Origin: Promicromonosporaceae bacterium
Lineage (GTDB): Bacteria; Actinomycetota; Actinomycetes; Actinomycetales; Cellulomonadaceae
Assembly: GCA_009783295.1 (NCBI GenBank)
Contig: WRHK01000014.1
Span: 1 to 64,000, forward strand
Direction: 5' to 3'
DNA: 64,000 nucleotides
Every line of letters begins with the position of its first letter. Position 1 is the first letter of the stretch. Of this stretch, positions 25,638 to 34,281 are shown piece by piece. Position numbers and translations under genes: made by a program. The notes below the pieces were generated by a model. It did no database searches. It was not told the DNA's origin and was given only the letters and a program-made list of their open reading frames with translations.

Positions 25638-26960
25638 TCAGGGCCGCCCCGCGAACGGCATGAGGTCGGCCGTCCACCGCATCGGGGTCACGTGCACGGG
25701 GAACCCGGGCAGCGGCGCCTCGACGATCATGCCGCCGCCCGCGACCATCGCGACGTGGTAGATCGTGCCCGGGTCGGCGGGGTCGGTGGCGTAGAACACC
25801 AGGTCGCCGGGCCGCAGCTGCGAGTACCCGATGTGGCTCACGGCGTCGTACTGCGAGCGGGAGGAGCGCGTGATCTCGATGCCGACCGACTCCCAGGCCG
25901 CCTCGGTGAGCCCGGAGCAGTCGTAGCCCGGGTCCCCGGTGCCGCCGAACTGGTACATGACCCCCACGCGCGCCTCGGCCCACGCGACGGCGCGGGCGCC
26001 CTGCGCGGCGCTCGAGGCACCGTTCGACACCGGGACGACCGGCACCACGACGGGCCCGCGTGCCCCCCGGGACGCCGCGCGCGCAGCGGCCGCACGCTGT
26101 GCCGCTGCGGCGGCCGCGGCCCGGGCGGCGGCCTCGGCGCGGGCCTCTGCCGCGGCGCGCGCCTGAGCGGCCGCGAGCGCCTGGGCGGCGTCCTGCCGGG
26201 CCTGCTCGGCCTTCTGCTCGGCCTGGACGGTGGTCTTCTTGAGCGCGGCGAGCCGGGCGACGAGGGTCGCCTGCTCCTTCGTGGCGGCGGCGGTGCGCAC
26301 CTCGAGCGCGGCCTCGGCGGCCTGGGCGACCTGGAGCTCGGCGTGGGCCTTGACGTCGGCCTGGTGCTCGACGACCTGGGCGGCCTGGGAGCGCGCGGTG
26401 GCGGCCTGGGCGGCGGCCCGGGCGTCGGCCTGGGCGGCGAGGGCGTCGGAGATCTTGCGCGCGACGGCCCGCTGGGCCTCGTCGTCGTGGGTGAGGTCGT
26501 TCTCGTCGGTGACTCCGGCGAGCACGGACAGCGAGCTGGCGCCCTGGGAGCGGTTCTGGGCCTGGTAGATGCCGACGAGGGCGACGCGGGACGCCTTCTC
26601 GGCGGCGGAGGCGGCGGCCGCCTCGGCCTTGGCCTTGTCGGCGGCGGCGGTCGCGGTGGCGAGGTCGGCCTGGGCCTGGGCGTAGTCCTCGGCGGCGCTC
26701 TCGACGACGGTCTGCGCCTTGGCGAGCGAGGCCTGGATCGCGTCGAGCCGGTGCTGGGCCTGGGTGACGGAGAGGGCGCCGTCGGCCTGGGCCTGCTGGG
26801 CCTCCTGCGCGGCGGCGTCGGCGGCCTGCTGGCGCAGCCGTGCGGCGACCACGGCGGGGTCCGTGTTCGGGTCGATCGGGGCCCCGGCCGCGGCGCCTCC
26901 GGCCCCGACCAGCAGGGCAGCGGCGACCACGGTCGCCCATGCCTGACGACGAACGCCCAC
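25638..26960 (-). CDS. NlpC/P60 peptidoglycan hydrolase with coiled-coil domain
   Basis: 440-residue secreted cell-wall hydrolase of the RipA/p60 type that cuts D-Glu-diaminopimelate bonds in stem peptides. Signal peptide at about 1-27, a long Ala/Gln/Glu-rich coiled coil (about 35-300), then the NlpC/P60 domain (about 320-440). Catalytic Cys348 lies in YDCSGL and His402 in TIYHVAM; the third residue is in the following strand. The GTG start has GGAGG at 6 bases. It lies head to tail behind a paralogue (27080-28501) with the same architecture and nearly the same C-terminus (DLMPFAGRP against DMMPFAGRP). The two probably arose by tandem duplication. Confidence 0.9.
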   Translation of the reverse strand: MGVRRQAWATVVAAALLVGAGGAAAGAPIDPNTDPAVVAARLRQQAADAAAQEAQQAQADGALSVTQAQHRLDAIQASLAKAQTVVESAAEDYAQAQADLATATAAADKAKAEAAAASAAEKASRVALVGIYQAQNRSQGASSLSVLAGVTDENDLTHDDEAQRAVARKISDALAAQADARAAAQAATARSQAAQVVEHQADVKAHAELQVAQAAEAALEVRTAAATKEQATLVARLAALKKTTVQAEQKAEQARQDAAQALAAAQARAAAEARAEAAARAAAAAAAQRAAAARAASRGARGPVVVPVVPVSNGASSAAQGARAVAWAEARVGVMYQFGGTGDPGYDCSGLTEAAWESVGIEITRSSRSQYDAVSHIGYSQLRPGDLVFYATDPADPGTIYHVAMVAGGGMIVEAPLPGFPVHVTPMRWTADLMPFAGRP

Positions 26961-27053
26961 GTCACACCTCCGGGAACACCCTCCGGCGACCCAGAGTGAA
27001 CCTCATGGATGTGATTCGCCACCTGGAGAGACAGGCGGTCTCGCGCACCGGGA

Positions 27054-27072
27054 AGCCGCCTGAGAGGCGGCT
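27054..27072 (-). terminator. Hairpin terminator after the second NlpC/P60 gene
   Basis: A perfect 8-base stem (AGCCGCCT / AGGCGGCT) with a 3-base loop GAG, 8 bases beyond the stop at 27080. No T-tract follows. Confidence 0.6.
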
Positions 27073-27079
27073 GTCCGGA

Positions 27080-28501
27080 TCAGGGACGCCCGGCGAACGG
27101 CATCATGTCGGACGTCCAGCGGATGGCCGTCTCACGGACGGCCTGACCTGCGACGGGGGCCTCGATCATGCGGCCGCCGCCCGTGGCCATCGCGACGTGG
27201 TAGATCGTCGACGCGTCGGCGGGGTTGGTCGCCCAGAAGATCAGGTCGCCGGCCCGGAGCTGGCCGTAGGCGATCTTCGCGACGTTCTGGTACTGCGAGC
27301 GCGACGAGCGCGTGATGTTCACGCCGGCGTGGTTCCACGCGGCGTACGTGAGGCCGGAGCAGTCCCAGCCGGGGTTGCCGTTGCCGGCCCACTGGTACAT
27401 GACGCCGATCTGCGTGCGCGCCCAGGCGACGGCGGCCTGCCCCTGCGCCGCGGAGCCGCGGGAGGAGCCCGACGCGGGGGGCGCGACGGGCGCGGGCGGG
27501 TCCGGCACGACGGCGGGCGGCGGCGCGGGCGTGGGCGTGGCGGCCGGGGGCGTGCTGGGGGCCGGGCTCGGGGACGCGGCGGGCGGCGCCGCCGGGGTCG
27601 GCGCGGGCGCGGCGGGAGCGGCGGGCGCAACAGGGGCCACGGGGGCGGCCGGGGCCGCGGGCACCTGCGGCATCGTCGGCCGGTTGACCTGCTGCACCAC
27701 GACGGGTGCCTGCGCCTGCCGCTGCGCGCGGGCGGCCGCGGCGGCGGCCTGCGCGGCGGCGGCCTCGCGGGCGGCCTGGCGCTGCTGCTCGAGCGCGACG
27801 CTCGTGCTCCGCAGCTGCGCCAGCCGGGCGATGAGCCCGGCGCGCTCGTGCTCGGCCGCGGTGGTGCGGGCCTGGAGGGCGGCGGCGGCGGCCTGCGCGG
27901 CGGCGAGCGCCGCCTCGGCGTCGGCGGTGGCCTGCTCCTGCAGCGCACGGGCGGCGTCCCAGCGCGCCTGGGCCTGCCGCTGGGCGGCGCGCGCGTTGGC
28001 GTGGGCGGCGATCCCGGAGGCGATGCGGCGCTCGACGGCGCGGCGCGTGGCGTCCTCGGCGACGGCCTGGCTCGCCTCGCGGGACCCGGTGGCGACGCTG
28101 AGGGCGGTGAACCCGTCGGTGCGGGCCTCCATGCGGTAGACGGCGGCGAGCGCGGCGCGCGAGTCCTTCTCGGCCTGGGCGGCGTCGGCGGCCGCGGACT
28201 TCGCGGCATCGGCCGCCGCGGCGGCGTCGTCGCGGCGCTGGACCGCCTCGGTGTAGTCCTCGCCGGCGGCCTGGACGGCGGTCTGGGCGGCCTGGAGCTC
28301 GGCGCGGATGGCGTCGAGGCGCTGCTCGGCCCCGGCGACGTCGAGGGCGGCGTCGGCGGCGGACTGCTGCGCGGCGGCGACCGCGGCGTCGGACGGCGGC
28401 GTGGGGCTGGGCGTCGCCGGCGCGGCGAGGGCGGGCTGGCCACCGAGCACGAACGCGCACACGATGCCAGCCCCGATCAGGCTGCGCCGGACTCCCCGCA
28501 C
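27080..28501 (-). CDS. NlpC/P60 peptidoglycan hydrolase with coiled coil and Pro/Ala linker
   Basis: 473-residue secreted hydrolase. Signal peptide at about 1-27 ending ALAAP, coiled coil (about 38-265), a Pro/Ala-rich linker of about 90 residues absent from the downstream paralogue, and the NlpC/P60 domain with Cys381 (WDCSGL) and His435 (TIYHVAM). The long flexible linker would let the catalytic domain reach into the wall while the coiled coil keeps it inactive or bound to partners. GTG start at 28501 is supported by GAGG five bases upstream; codons further upstream give a basic, non-conserved extension. Its own terminator separates it from the downstream paralogue. Confidence 0.9.
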   Translation of the reverse strand: MRGVRRSLIGAGIVCAFVLGGQPALAAPATPSPTPPSDAAVAAAQQSAADAALDVAGAEQRLDAIRAELQAAQTAVQAAGEDYTEAVQRRDDAAAAADAAKSAAADAAQAEKDSRAALAAVYRMEARTDGFTALSVATGSREASQAVAEDATRRAVERRIASGIAAHANARAAQRQAQARWDAARALQEQATADAEAALAAAQAAAAALQARTTAAEHERAGLIARLAQLRSTSVALEQQRQAAREAAAAQAAAAAARAQRQAQAPVVVQQVNRPTMPQVPAAPAAPVAPVAPAAPAAPAPTPAAPPAASPSPAPSTPPAATPTPAPPPAVVPDPPAPVAPPASGSSRGSAAQGQAAVAWARTQIGVMYQWAGNGNPGWDCSGLTYAAWNHAGVNITRSSRSQYQNVAKIAYGQLRAGDLIFWATNPADASTIYHVAMATGGGRMIEAPVAGQAVRETAIRWTSDMMPFAGRP

Positions 28502-28898
28502 GGTGACCTCGCACTCCCGGATGCGCGGAGCCCCCTGCTCGTGGGGGGCAGGGAGGAGGGCTCGCGCAGGTCCGGGCCACCCAGCGTCACCCGACCGGCG
28601 GTTTCGCGCCACGGGCGGTGGCGCTGGATGCGCGGATGGCAAGGTGACCCGCCGTCTCATTTCTACGTCTCAGGATGCAAGATCGGGGTTTGCCGGACCC
28701 ACGGACGCCGGTTACGGTCCCTCCATGACTCGTCGAATGTGCCGCTGACCCAGCGCACGTTCGCCTGCCCGGATCCCTCCGGACCGCGTGCGCAGACGCC
28801 CGCCGCGGACCTCCCTCCGACGCAGCAGGCCCCCCGCAGGGACCTCCGCGGCCGCACCGTCGCAGCCGTCAGCACGCCTCACACCCCCGGAGACACCC
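28502..28898. other. 397-base divergent intergenic region (NlpC/P60 and metY promoters)
   Basis: Must hold promoters for the minus-strand NlpC/P60 gene and for metY on the plus strand. Short GC-rich inverted repeats occur (for example CCCCCTGC / GCAGGG near 28532-28552). I looked for a SAM riboswitch ahead of metY and a c-di-AMP riboswitch ahead of the NlpC gene and recognise neither. No small gene is evident. Confidence 0.4.
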
Positions 28899-30281
28899 AT
28901 GAGCACGCAGCCCCACTGGTCGTTCGAGACCCGCCAGATCCACGCCGGCCAGACCCCCGACCCCGTCACCGGCGCCCGCGCCCTGCCGATCTACCAGACG
29001 ACGTCGTACGTCTTCCCGTCGGCCGAGGTGGCCGCCGACCGCTTCGCCCTCAAGGACCTCGGCCCGATCTACACCCGCATCGGCAACCCGACGCAGGAGG
29101 TCATCGAGAACCGCCTCGCCAACCTCGAGGGCGGCGTCGGCGCGCTGCTCGTCGCGTCCGGGTCGTCGGCGATCCACCTCGCGGTGCTCAACGTCGCGCA
29201 GGCGGGCGACCACATCGTGTCGTCGTCGTCCCTCTATGGCGGCACGTACAACCTGTTCCACCACACGCTGCGCAAGCTGGGCATCGAGACGACGTTCGTC
29301 GAGGACCCGCACGACCCGCAGCAGTGGCGCGACGCCGTCCGCCCCAACACCAAGCTGTTCTTCGGCGAGACGATCCCCAACCCCAAGTCCGACGTGCTGG
29401 ACGTCGAGACGGTCGCCGAGATCGCCCACGCTGCCGGCGTGCCGCTCATCGTCGACAACACCGTGCCGACGCCCTACCTGCTGCGCCCCATCGAGCACGG
29501 CGCCGACGTCGTGGTGCACTCCGCCACCAAGTACCTGGGCGGCCACGGCTCGTCGATCGGCGGCGTCATCGTCGACGGCGGCACGTTCGACTACGCGCAG
29601 CACCCCGAGCGCTTCCCCGAGTTCAACGAGCCCGACCCGAGCTACCACGGCCTGGTCTACGCCCGCGACCTCGGCGTCGGCGGGGCGTTCGGCGCCAACC
29701 TGTCGTACATCCTCAAGGCGCGCGTGCAGCTGCTGCGCGACCTGGGCCCCGCCATCAGCCCGTTCAACGTGTTCCTGCTGGCGCAGGGCCTGGAGACGCT
29801 GTCGCTGCGCCTCGACCGGCACATCGCCAACGCCCAGACGGTCGCCGAGTGGCTCGAGGGCCGCGACGACGTCGCCGTCGTGCACTACGCCGGCCTGGAG
29901 TCGTCGCCGTACCACGCCAACGCGCTCAAGTACACGCCGAAGGGCGCGGGCGCGGTGCTCGCGTTCGAGCTGGCCACGACGTCCGACGACGACGCCCGCC
30001 GCGCCGGGCAGGCCTTCGTCAGCGCGCTGCAGCTGCACTCCAACGTGGCGAACATCGGCGACGTCCGCTCGCTCGTGATCCACCCGGCGTCCACCACGCA
30101 CAGCCAGCTCACCTCGGCCGAGCAGCGCCTCTCGGGCGTCACGCCGGGCCTGGTGCGCCTGGCCGTGGGCATCGAGAACGTCGAGGACATCCTCGCGGAC
30201 CTCGAGCTCGGGTTCACCGCGGCGAAGGCACAGCTCGAGACGGCCGCCGAGACGCAGTCCGCGTCCGAGGCCGGCGCGTGA
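28899..30281 (+). CDS. metY: O-acetylhomoserine sulfhydrylase
   Basis: PLP enzyme that forms homocysteine from O-acetylhomoserine and sulfide in direct-sulfhydrylation methionine synthesis. The 460 residues match the Cys/Met-metabolism PLP family: [14 protein letters not shown] at the start, [22 protein letters not shown] in two runs, and the PLP-binding Lys211 in [29 protein letters not shown] lies near the end. The long MetY insert [14 protein letters not shown] separates it from MetB. ATG start with CGGAG upstream. It is followed immediately by metX. Confidence 0.93.
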   Translation: MSTQPHWSFETRQIHAGQTPDPVTGARALPIYQTTSYVFPSAEVAADRFALKDLGPIYTRIGNPTQEVIENRLANLEGGVGALLVASGSSAIHLAVLNVAQAGDHIVSSSSLYGGTYNLFHHTLRKLGIETTFVEDPHDPQQWRDAVRPNTKLFFGETIPNPKSDVLDVETVAEIAHAAGVPLIVDNTVPTPYLLRPIEHGADVVVHSATKYLGGHGSSIGGVIVDGGTFDYAQHPERFPEFNEPDPSYHGLVYARDLGVGGAFGANLSYILKARVQLLRDLGPAISPFNVFLLAQGLETLSLRLDRHIANAQTVAEWLEGRDDVAVVHYAGLESSPYHANALKYTPKGAGAVLAFELATTSDDDARRAGQAFVSALQLHSNVANIGDVRSLVIHPASTTHSQLTSAEQRLSGVTPGLVRLAVGIENVEDILADLELGFTAAKAQLETAAETQSASEAGA

Positions 30282-31576
30282 GACGCTGTACCTCCGCCAC
30301 GGCGGGGCGGACCGCCCCGCCTCGACTCTCGAGGACCACCCCCATCGCCAGCCCCGCGCCTCGCAAGCCTGCCCGCCCCGGCTCCCGGCCGGCCGCGGAC
30401 GTCTCGCGCGACCGCGTGAAGCCGGCGACCCCGGCGTCGGGCGCCTGGCGCCCGGGTGACGCCGTGGGGCGGCGCCGGTTCGCCGACCTGGGCGGCCTCG
30501 AGCTCGAGAGCGGCGGTCTGCTCCCCGAGGTGACCCTGGCGTACGAGACCTACGGGACCCTCGACGCCGACGGCGGCAACGCCGTGCTGGTGCTCCACGC
30601 CCTCACGGGCGACTCGCACGTCGCGGGCCCGGCCACCGCCGGGCATGCGACGGCAGGCTGGTGGGAGGAGATGGTCGGCCCCGGCCGGCCCATCGACACC
30701 GACGTGTTCTTCGTCGTGGTCCCCAACGCCCTCGGCGGCTGCCAGGGGTCCACGGGCCCGGCCTCCGAGGCGCCCGACGGGCGACCCTGGGGCGCACGGT
30801 TCCCGCGCGTCACGACGCGCGACCAGGTGACGGTCGAGCTGCGCCTGGCGCGGCAGCTCGGCATCACCGGCTGGGAGCTCGTCGTCGGCGCGTCCATGGG
30901 CGGCCTCCGGGCGCTCGAGTGGGCGCTGCTGGGCCCCGAGGCGGGCATCGAGGTGCGCGGCCTGGCCGCCATCGCCACCACCGCCCAGACCAGCGCCGAC
31001 CAGATCGCGTGGGCGCACCCGCAGCTCGCGGCGATCCGGCTCGACCCGGGCTGGAACGGCGGCGACTACTACGACCTGCCGGACGGCGAGGGCCCGCATG
31101 CCGGCCTGGCGATCGCCCGCCAGATCGCGCACACCACGTACCGCTCGGCGCAGGAGCTCGACACGCGCTTCGGCCGGCTGCCTCAGGGCGGCGAGGACCC
31201 GCTGACGGACGGCCGGTACGCCGTGCAGTCGTACCTGGACCACCACGGCGACAAGCTCGCCCGGCGGTTCGACGCGAACTCCTACGTGGTGCTCACCGAG
31301 TCGATGCTGACGCACGACCTGGGCCGCGACCGCGGCGGCGTCGAAGAGGCGCTCTCGCAGATCACGGCCCGCACGCTCGTGGTCGCCGTCGACTCCGACC
31401 GGCTGTTCCCGCCGGCGCAGTCGGCACGCATCGCGGCGTGGGTGCCGAACGCGGACGGCCTGCGCATCGTGACCAGCCCCTACGGCCACGACGGGTTCCT
31501 CATCGAGTTCGACCAGCTGGGCCCGATCGTGCGCGAGTTCCTCGAGGCCAGCGAGCGGGTGCGGCAGCGCGGCTGA
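30278..31576 (+). CDS. metX: Homoserine O-acetyltransferase
   Basis: Alpha/beta-hydrolase-fold enzyme that acetylates homoserine and supplies MetY. Family signatures are LPEVTLAYETYGTLDADGGN in two runs, NALGGCQGSTGP, the nucleophile elbow GASMGG, and the C-terminal VDSDRLFPPAQ and YGHDGFLIEF holding the catalytic Asp and His. The GTG at 30278 overlaps the metY stop (GTGA) with GAGG seven bases upstream. The conserved part begins only around residue 47, so GTG 30416 (386 residues) is a real alternative. The hairpin at 30301-30321 then falls in the leader or in the unconserved N-terminus. Confidence 0.88.
   Translation: MRRCTSATAGRTAPPRLSRTTPIASPAPRKPARPGSRPAADVSRDRVKPATPASGAWRPGDAVGRRRFADLGGLELESGGLLPEVTLAYETYGTLDADGGNAVLVLHALTGDSHVAGPATAGHATAGWWEEMVGPGRPIDTDVFFVVVPNALGGCQGSTGPASEAPDGRPWGARFPRVTTRDQVTVELRLARQLGITGWELVVGASMGGLRALEWALLGPEAGIEVRGLAAIATTAQTSADQIAWAHPQLAAIRLDPGWNGGDYYDLPDGEGPHAGLAIARQIAHTTYRSAQELDTRFGRLPQGGEDPLTDGRYAVQSYLDHHGDKLARRFDANSYVVLTESMLTHDLGRDRGGVEEALSQITARTLVVAVDSDRLFPPAQSARIAAWVPNADGLRIVTSPYGHDGFLIEFDQLGPIVREFLEASERVRQRG
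30301..30321 (+). terminator. GC-rich hairpin between metY and the conserved part of metX
   Basis: A perfect 10-base stem GGCGGGGCGG / CCGCCCCGCC with a single-base spacer, 20 bases after the metY stop. It could attenuate metX or hide its start site. No T-tract follows, so full termination is doubtful. Confidence 0.4.
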
Positions 31577-31624
31577 CGGGTCACCCTGGGTCTGCCTGCA
31601 AACCACCTCACCCAGGGACACGTC

Positions 31625-32050
31625 ATGGCCAAGCTCAACCCGTACCTGTCGTTCAAGGACTCCGCGCGCGAGGCGCTCACGTTCTACCAGTCGGTGCTCG
31701 GCGGCGACCTCAACATCTCCACCTTCGGCTCGATGCCGGGCATGCCGGGCATCGGGGAGAACGAGGGCGAGCTCGTGATGCACGGCCAGCTCGACACCCC
31801 GGCCGGCCTCACGCTCATGGCCGCCGACACGCCGTCGCAGATGGAGTACGTCGCCCCGACGGCCGGCGTGACGGTCGCGCTGACGGGCGGCGACGACGAC
31901 CTCGCCTACGTGGAGTCCGCCTACGAGAAGCTCGCGGACGGCGCCACGAACGTGCTGCCGTTCGCCCTCGCGCCGTGGGGCGACCACTACGGCCAGCTGA
32001 CGGACCGCTACGGGGTCAGCTGGATGTTCGACGTCGGCCCGGCGGCCTGA
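31625..32050 (+). CDS. VOC/glyoxalase-like (PhnB-type) protein
   Basis: 141-residue cytoplasmic protein of the vicinal-oxygen-chelate superfamily, PhnB subgroup: LNPYLSFKDSAREALTFYQSVLGG at the N-terminus (two runs) and PWGDHYGQLTDRYGVSWMFDV at the end (two runs). PhnB-like proteins are compact dimers of unassigned substrate. It is a single-gene unit after metX, and its end faces the MocR gene with a shared inverted repeat between them. Confidence 0.8.
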   Translation: MAKLNPYLSFKDSAREALTFYQSVLGGDLNISTFGSMPGMPGIGENEGELVMHGQLDTPAGLTLMAADTPSQMEYVAPTAGVTVALTGGDDDLAYVESAYEKLADGATNVLPFALAPWGDHYGQLTDRYGVSWMFDVGPAA

Positions 32051-32056
32051 CGCCCC

Positions 32057-32124
32057 TCTGGTCGGCAGTCCGTCGTCAGTTCGTGCCCCCGGGCTGACGA
32101 TCTGGCGACGGACTGCCGACCAGA
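32057..32124. terminator. 19-base perfect inverted repeat between convergent genes
   Basis: Left arm 32057-32075 begins TCTGGTCGGCAGTCC and the right arm 32106-32124 is its exact reverse complement; the 30-base loop contains the stop codon of the MocR gene and an inner TCAG/CTGA pair. It probably ends transcription from both sides. The length and perfection exceed the other terminators here. Confidence 0.65.
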
Positions 32125-33449
32125 CCGCTCACCAGGGCGGCCAGCGCTCCGTCGAGCGCCGCATCCGTCACACCTCCGAAGCCCACCACCAGGCCCTCCG
32201 CGCCGCTCGTGCGCGCATATGCCGAGAGCAGCGCCACCTCGTAGCCCGCCCGCCGTGCGGCGTCGCGGGCGCGGACGGCGTCCGCCTGCGGCAGCAGCCA
32301 CGTCGAGTACATGCCCGCCACCGGGCCCGCCAGGCGGGCGTGCGGGGAGAGCGCCGCCGCCACGCGCTGCCCGCGCTCGGCGTACGTGCGCCGGGCCGTG
32401 CGCACCACCGCGTCGACGTAGCCGTCGCGCAGCAGCGCCAGCATGGCCCGCTGCACGGGCCAGGCCGCGGCCTCGTGCGTCCCGCGGCGGCGGGCGTTGA
32501 CGCGGTCCAGCAGGTCCGGCGGCGGCACCAGCCAGCCGAGCCGCAGCGACGGTGCCACCGACTTCGACGCCGTGCCCAGGTACGCGACCCGTCCCCGGTC
32601 GAGCGACGCGAGCGCGGGCACGGGGGCGACGTCGTACCGGAACTCCGAGTCGTAGTCGTCCTCCACCACGACGGCGCCCGCGCGCTGCGCCGCCGCGAGC
32701 AGCGCGACGCGGTCGGCGGCGGGCATGACGCGCCCGAGAGGGTGCTGGTGCGCCGGCGTCACGTACGCGGCGACAGCGCCCGTCAGGTCGGTCACCGGGG
32801 CGAGCGCCGGCAGGTCGCGCACGTCGCGGCCCAGGTCGCGGATCGTGGCGACCGCGGCCCGGTACCCCGGGTCCTCGACCGCCACGGGCCCGGGCGGCAG
32901 CGCGAGCAGCAGGTGCCGCAGCCCGTCCGTGGTCCCCTGGGTCACCACGACCTCCTCGGGGTCGACGACGACGCCCCGCGTGCGGGCCAGCCGGTCAGCG
33001 AGGGCGGCGCGCAGCTCGGGCAGGCCGCGCGGGTCGTCGTACCCGCGCGGCGGCGTGGCGGCGCTGACCTCGCGCCAGGCGCGGCGCCACGCGGGGGCGT
33101 GCCGGCGGTCGATCCAGGGGGTGCCCGTGTCGAGGCGCACCAGGCCCTGCTCGGGCGGGGCGGCGGGCCGGCGGGGGCGCGGGGCGCGCGCGGGGGCGGG
33201 CGCCGCCGAGGCCACGAAGGTTCCGGCCCCGTGCCGGGCCTCGACCCACCCCTCGGCGAGCAGCTGCTCGTAGGCGCTCTCGGTGACCGACCGGCTCACG
33301 CGGAGGTCGGCCGCGAGCGCCCTGCTGCTGGGCAGGCGGTCGCCGCGCGCGAGGGCGCCGCCGAGCACCAGGGCCCTGACCTGGGCTGCGAGCTGCGCGC
33401 CGAGCGGGGCGGGGTCGTCGCGGTCGAGCGTCACGGGCAGGGTCGCCAT
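32076..33449 (-). CDS. MocR/PdxR-type transcriptional regulator with aminotransferase domain
   Basis: 457-residue GntR-family regulator. An N-terminal winged helix (about 13-75, with LPSSRALAADLRVSRSVTESAYEQLLAEGW in two runs) is fused to a fold-type I aminotransferase domain (about 110-450) with the PLP region GTASKSVAPSLRLGW. Regulators of this type (PdxR) sense pyridoxal phosphate and control vitamin B6 genes. Here it is divergent from a PNPOx-like protein, 72 bases away, its likely target. The last residues and stop lie inside the 19-base inverted repeat. Confidence 0.85.
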   Translation of the reverse strand: MATLPVTLDRDDPAPLGAQLAAQVRALVLGGALARGDRLPSSRALAADLRVSRSVTESAYEQLLAEGWVEARHGAGTFVASAAPAPARAPRPRRPAAPPEQGLVRLDTGTPWIDRRHAPAWRRAWREVSAATPPRGYDDPRGLPELRAALADRLARTRGVVVDPEEVVVTQGTTDGLRHLLLALPPGPVAVEDPGYRAAVATIRDLGRDVRDLPALAPVTDLTGAVAAYVTPAHQHPLGRVMPAADRVALLAAAQRAGAVVVEDDYDSEFRYDVAPVPALASLDRGRVAYLGTASKSVAPSLRLGWLVPPPDLLDRVNARRRGTHEAAAWPVQRAMLALLRDGYVDAVVRTARRTYAERGQRVAAALSPHARLAGPVAGMYSTWLLPQADAVRARDAARRAGYEVALLSAYARTSGAEGLVVGFGGVTDAALDGALAALVSGLVGSPSPDRQPGGTN

Positions 33450-33521
33450 CGCGGAGTGTCCTGTTCGACTGGTCGGAAAGTGGCCCGTGCCAGCAGGCCA
33501 CCCGTCCGGGAGCCTAGTGCC
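33450..33521. promoter_or_regulatory. Divergent MocR / PNPOx-like promoter region
   Basis: 72 bases between the two start codons; the MocR-family protein would be expected to bind here. Candidate elements are ACTGGTCGGAAAGTGGC and a TAGTGC box just ahead of the ATG at 33522. No clear repeat is seen. Confidence 0.35.
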
Positions 33522-34205
33522 ATGACCACGACGCTCTCCCCCACGCCCCGCACCACGATCGGCCGCGGCCGCAACCGCGCCGTCGAGGACCGCGCCGCCC
33601 TGCACGCGCTGCTCGACGACGCGCTGGTGGCCCACCTCGGCGTCGTCGTCGGGGAGCACCCGCTGGTGCTGCCCGTCGCGTTCGGCGTCGACCTGGACGG
33701 GCCGGACCGGGACGGCACGCTCTACGTGCACGGGTCGGTGGCGGCGGGGTGGCTGCGGGGCTCGGAGGGCGCGACGGTGTGCGTCACCCTCACGGAGCTC
33801 GACGGCCTGGTGGCGGGCCGGTCGGCGTTCCACCACTCGATGAACTACCGCTCCGCGGTGGTGATCGGGGCGGCGCGCGTGGTCCACGACGCCGCCGAGC
33901 GGGCCCGTGCCCTGGACCTCATCGTCGACCACATGTTCCCGGGCCGGGCGGCGACGCTGCGGGCCAGCACGCGCAAGGAGCTCGCCGCCACCGCGGTGCT
34001 CGCCGTGCCGCTGCACGAGGCGTCGATGAAGGCCCGCGCGGGCGGCCCGGGCGACGAGCCCGAGGACGTCGCGGCGGGGACCTGGGGCGGCCACGTCCCG
34101 GTGACGCGCGTGCTCGGCGCACCCGTCCCGGACGCCGCTGCGCTGGCGGAGGTCCCCGCCGACGTCGTCCGCACGGCCGGGACCGTCGGGTCACGAAACG
34201 GCTAA
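33522..34205 (+). CDS. Pyridoxamine 5'-phosphate oxidase-like (FMN-binding) protein
   Basis: 227-residue split-barrel flavoprotein-like protein. The region LHALLDDALVAHLGVVVGEHPLVLPVAFGVD (two runs), LYVHGSVAAGWLRG, and FHHSMNYRSAVVIGAARVV matches the 'PNPOx family, nimA-like' proteins that bind FMN or haem. Its position opposite a PdxR-type regulator suggests a link to B6 or flavin metabolism, but it is not canonical PdxH. The start ATG has no good ribosome site. Confidence 0.78.
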   Translation: MTTTLSPTPRTTIGRGRNRAVEDRAALHALLDDALVAHLGVVVGEHPLVLPVAFGVDLDGPDRDGTLYVHGSVAAGWLRGSEGATVCVTLTELDGLVAGRSAFHHSMNYRSAVVIGAARVVHDAAERARALDLIVDHMFPGRAATLRASTRKELAATAVLAVPLHEASMKARAGGPGDEPEDVAAGTWGGHVPVTRVLGAPVPDAAALAEVPADVVRTAGTVGSRNG

Positions 34206-34281
34206 CTGTCTGGCCGACGCGCGATCTCGGGCGCACCATGCCAGGAGGGGGGCACTCTTCGAACCTGAACGGGGGACGACG

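Noticed and set aside
28502-28898. SAM riboswitch before metY or c-di-AMP riboswitch before the NlpC/P60 gene
   Set aside because: I compared the region on both strands with the conserved cores I remember and found no convincing match. A covariance-model scan would settle it.
26840-30277. In-frame extension far upstream of metX
   Set aside because: The frame stays open only because of GC bias; it would read antisense through an NlpC/P60 gene and out of frame through metY.
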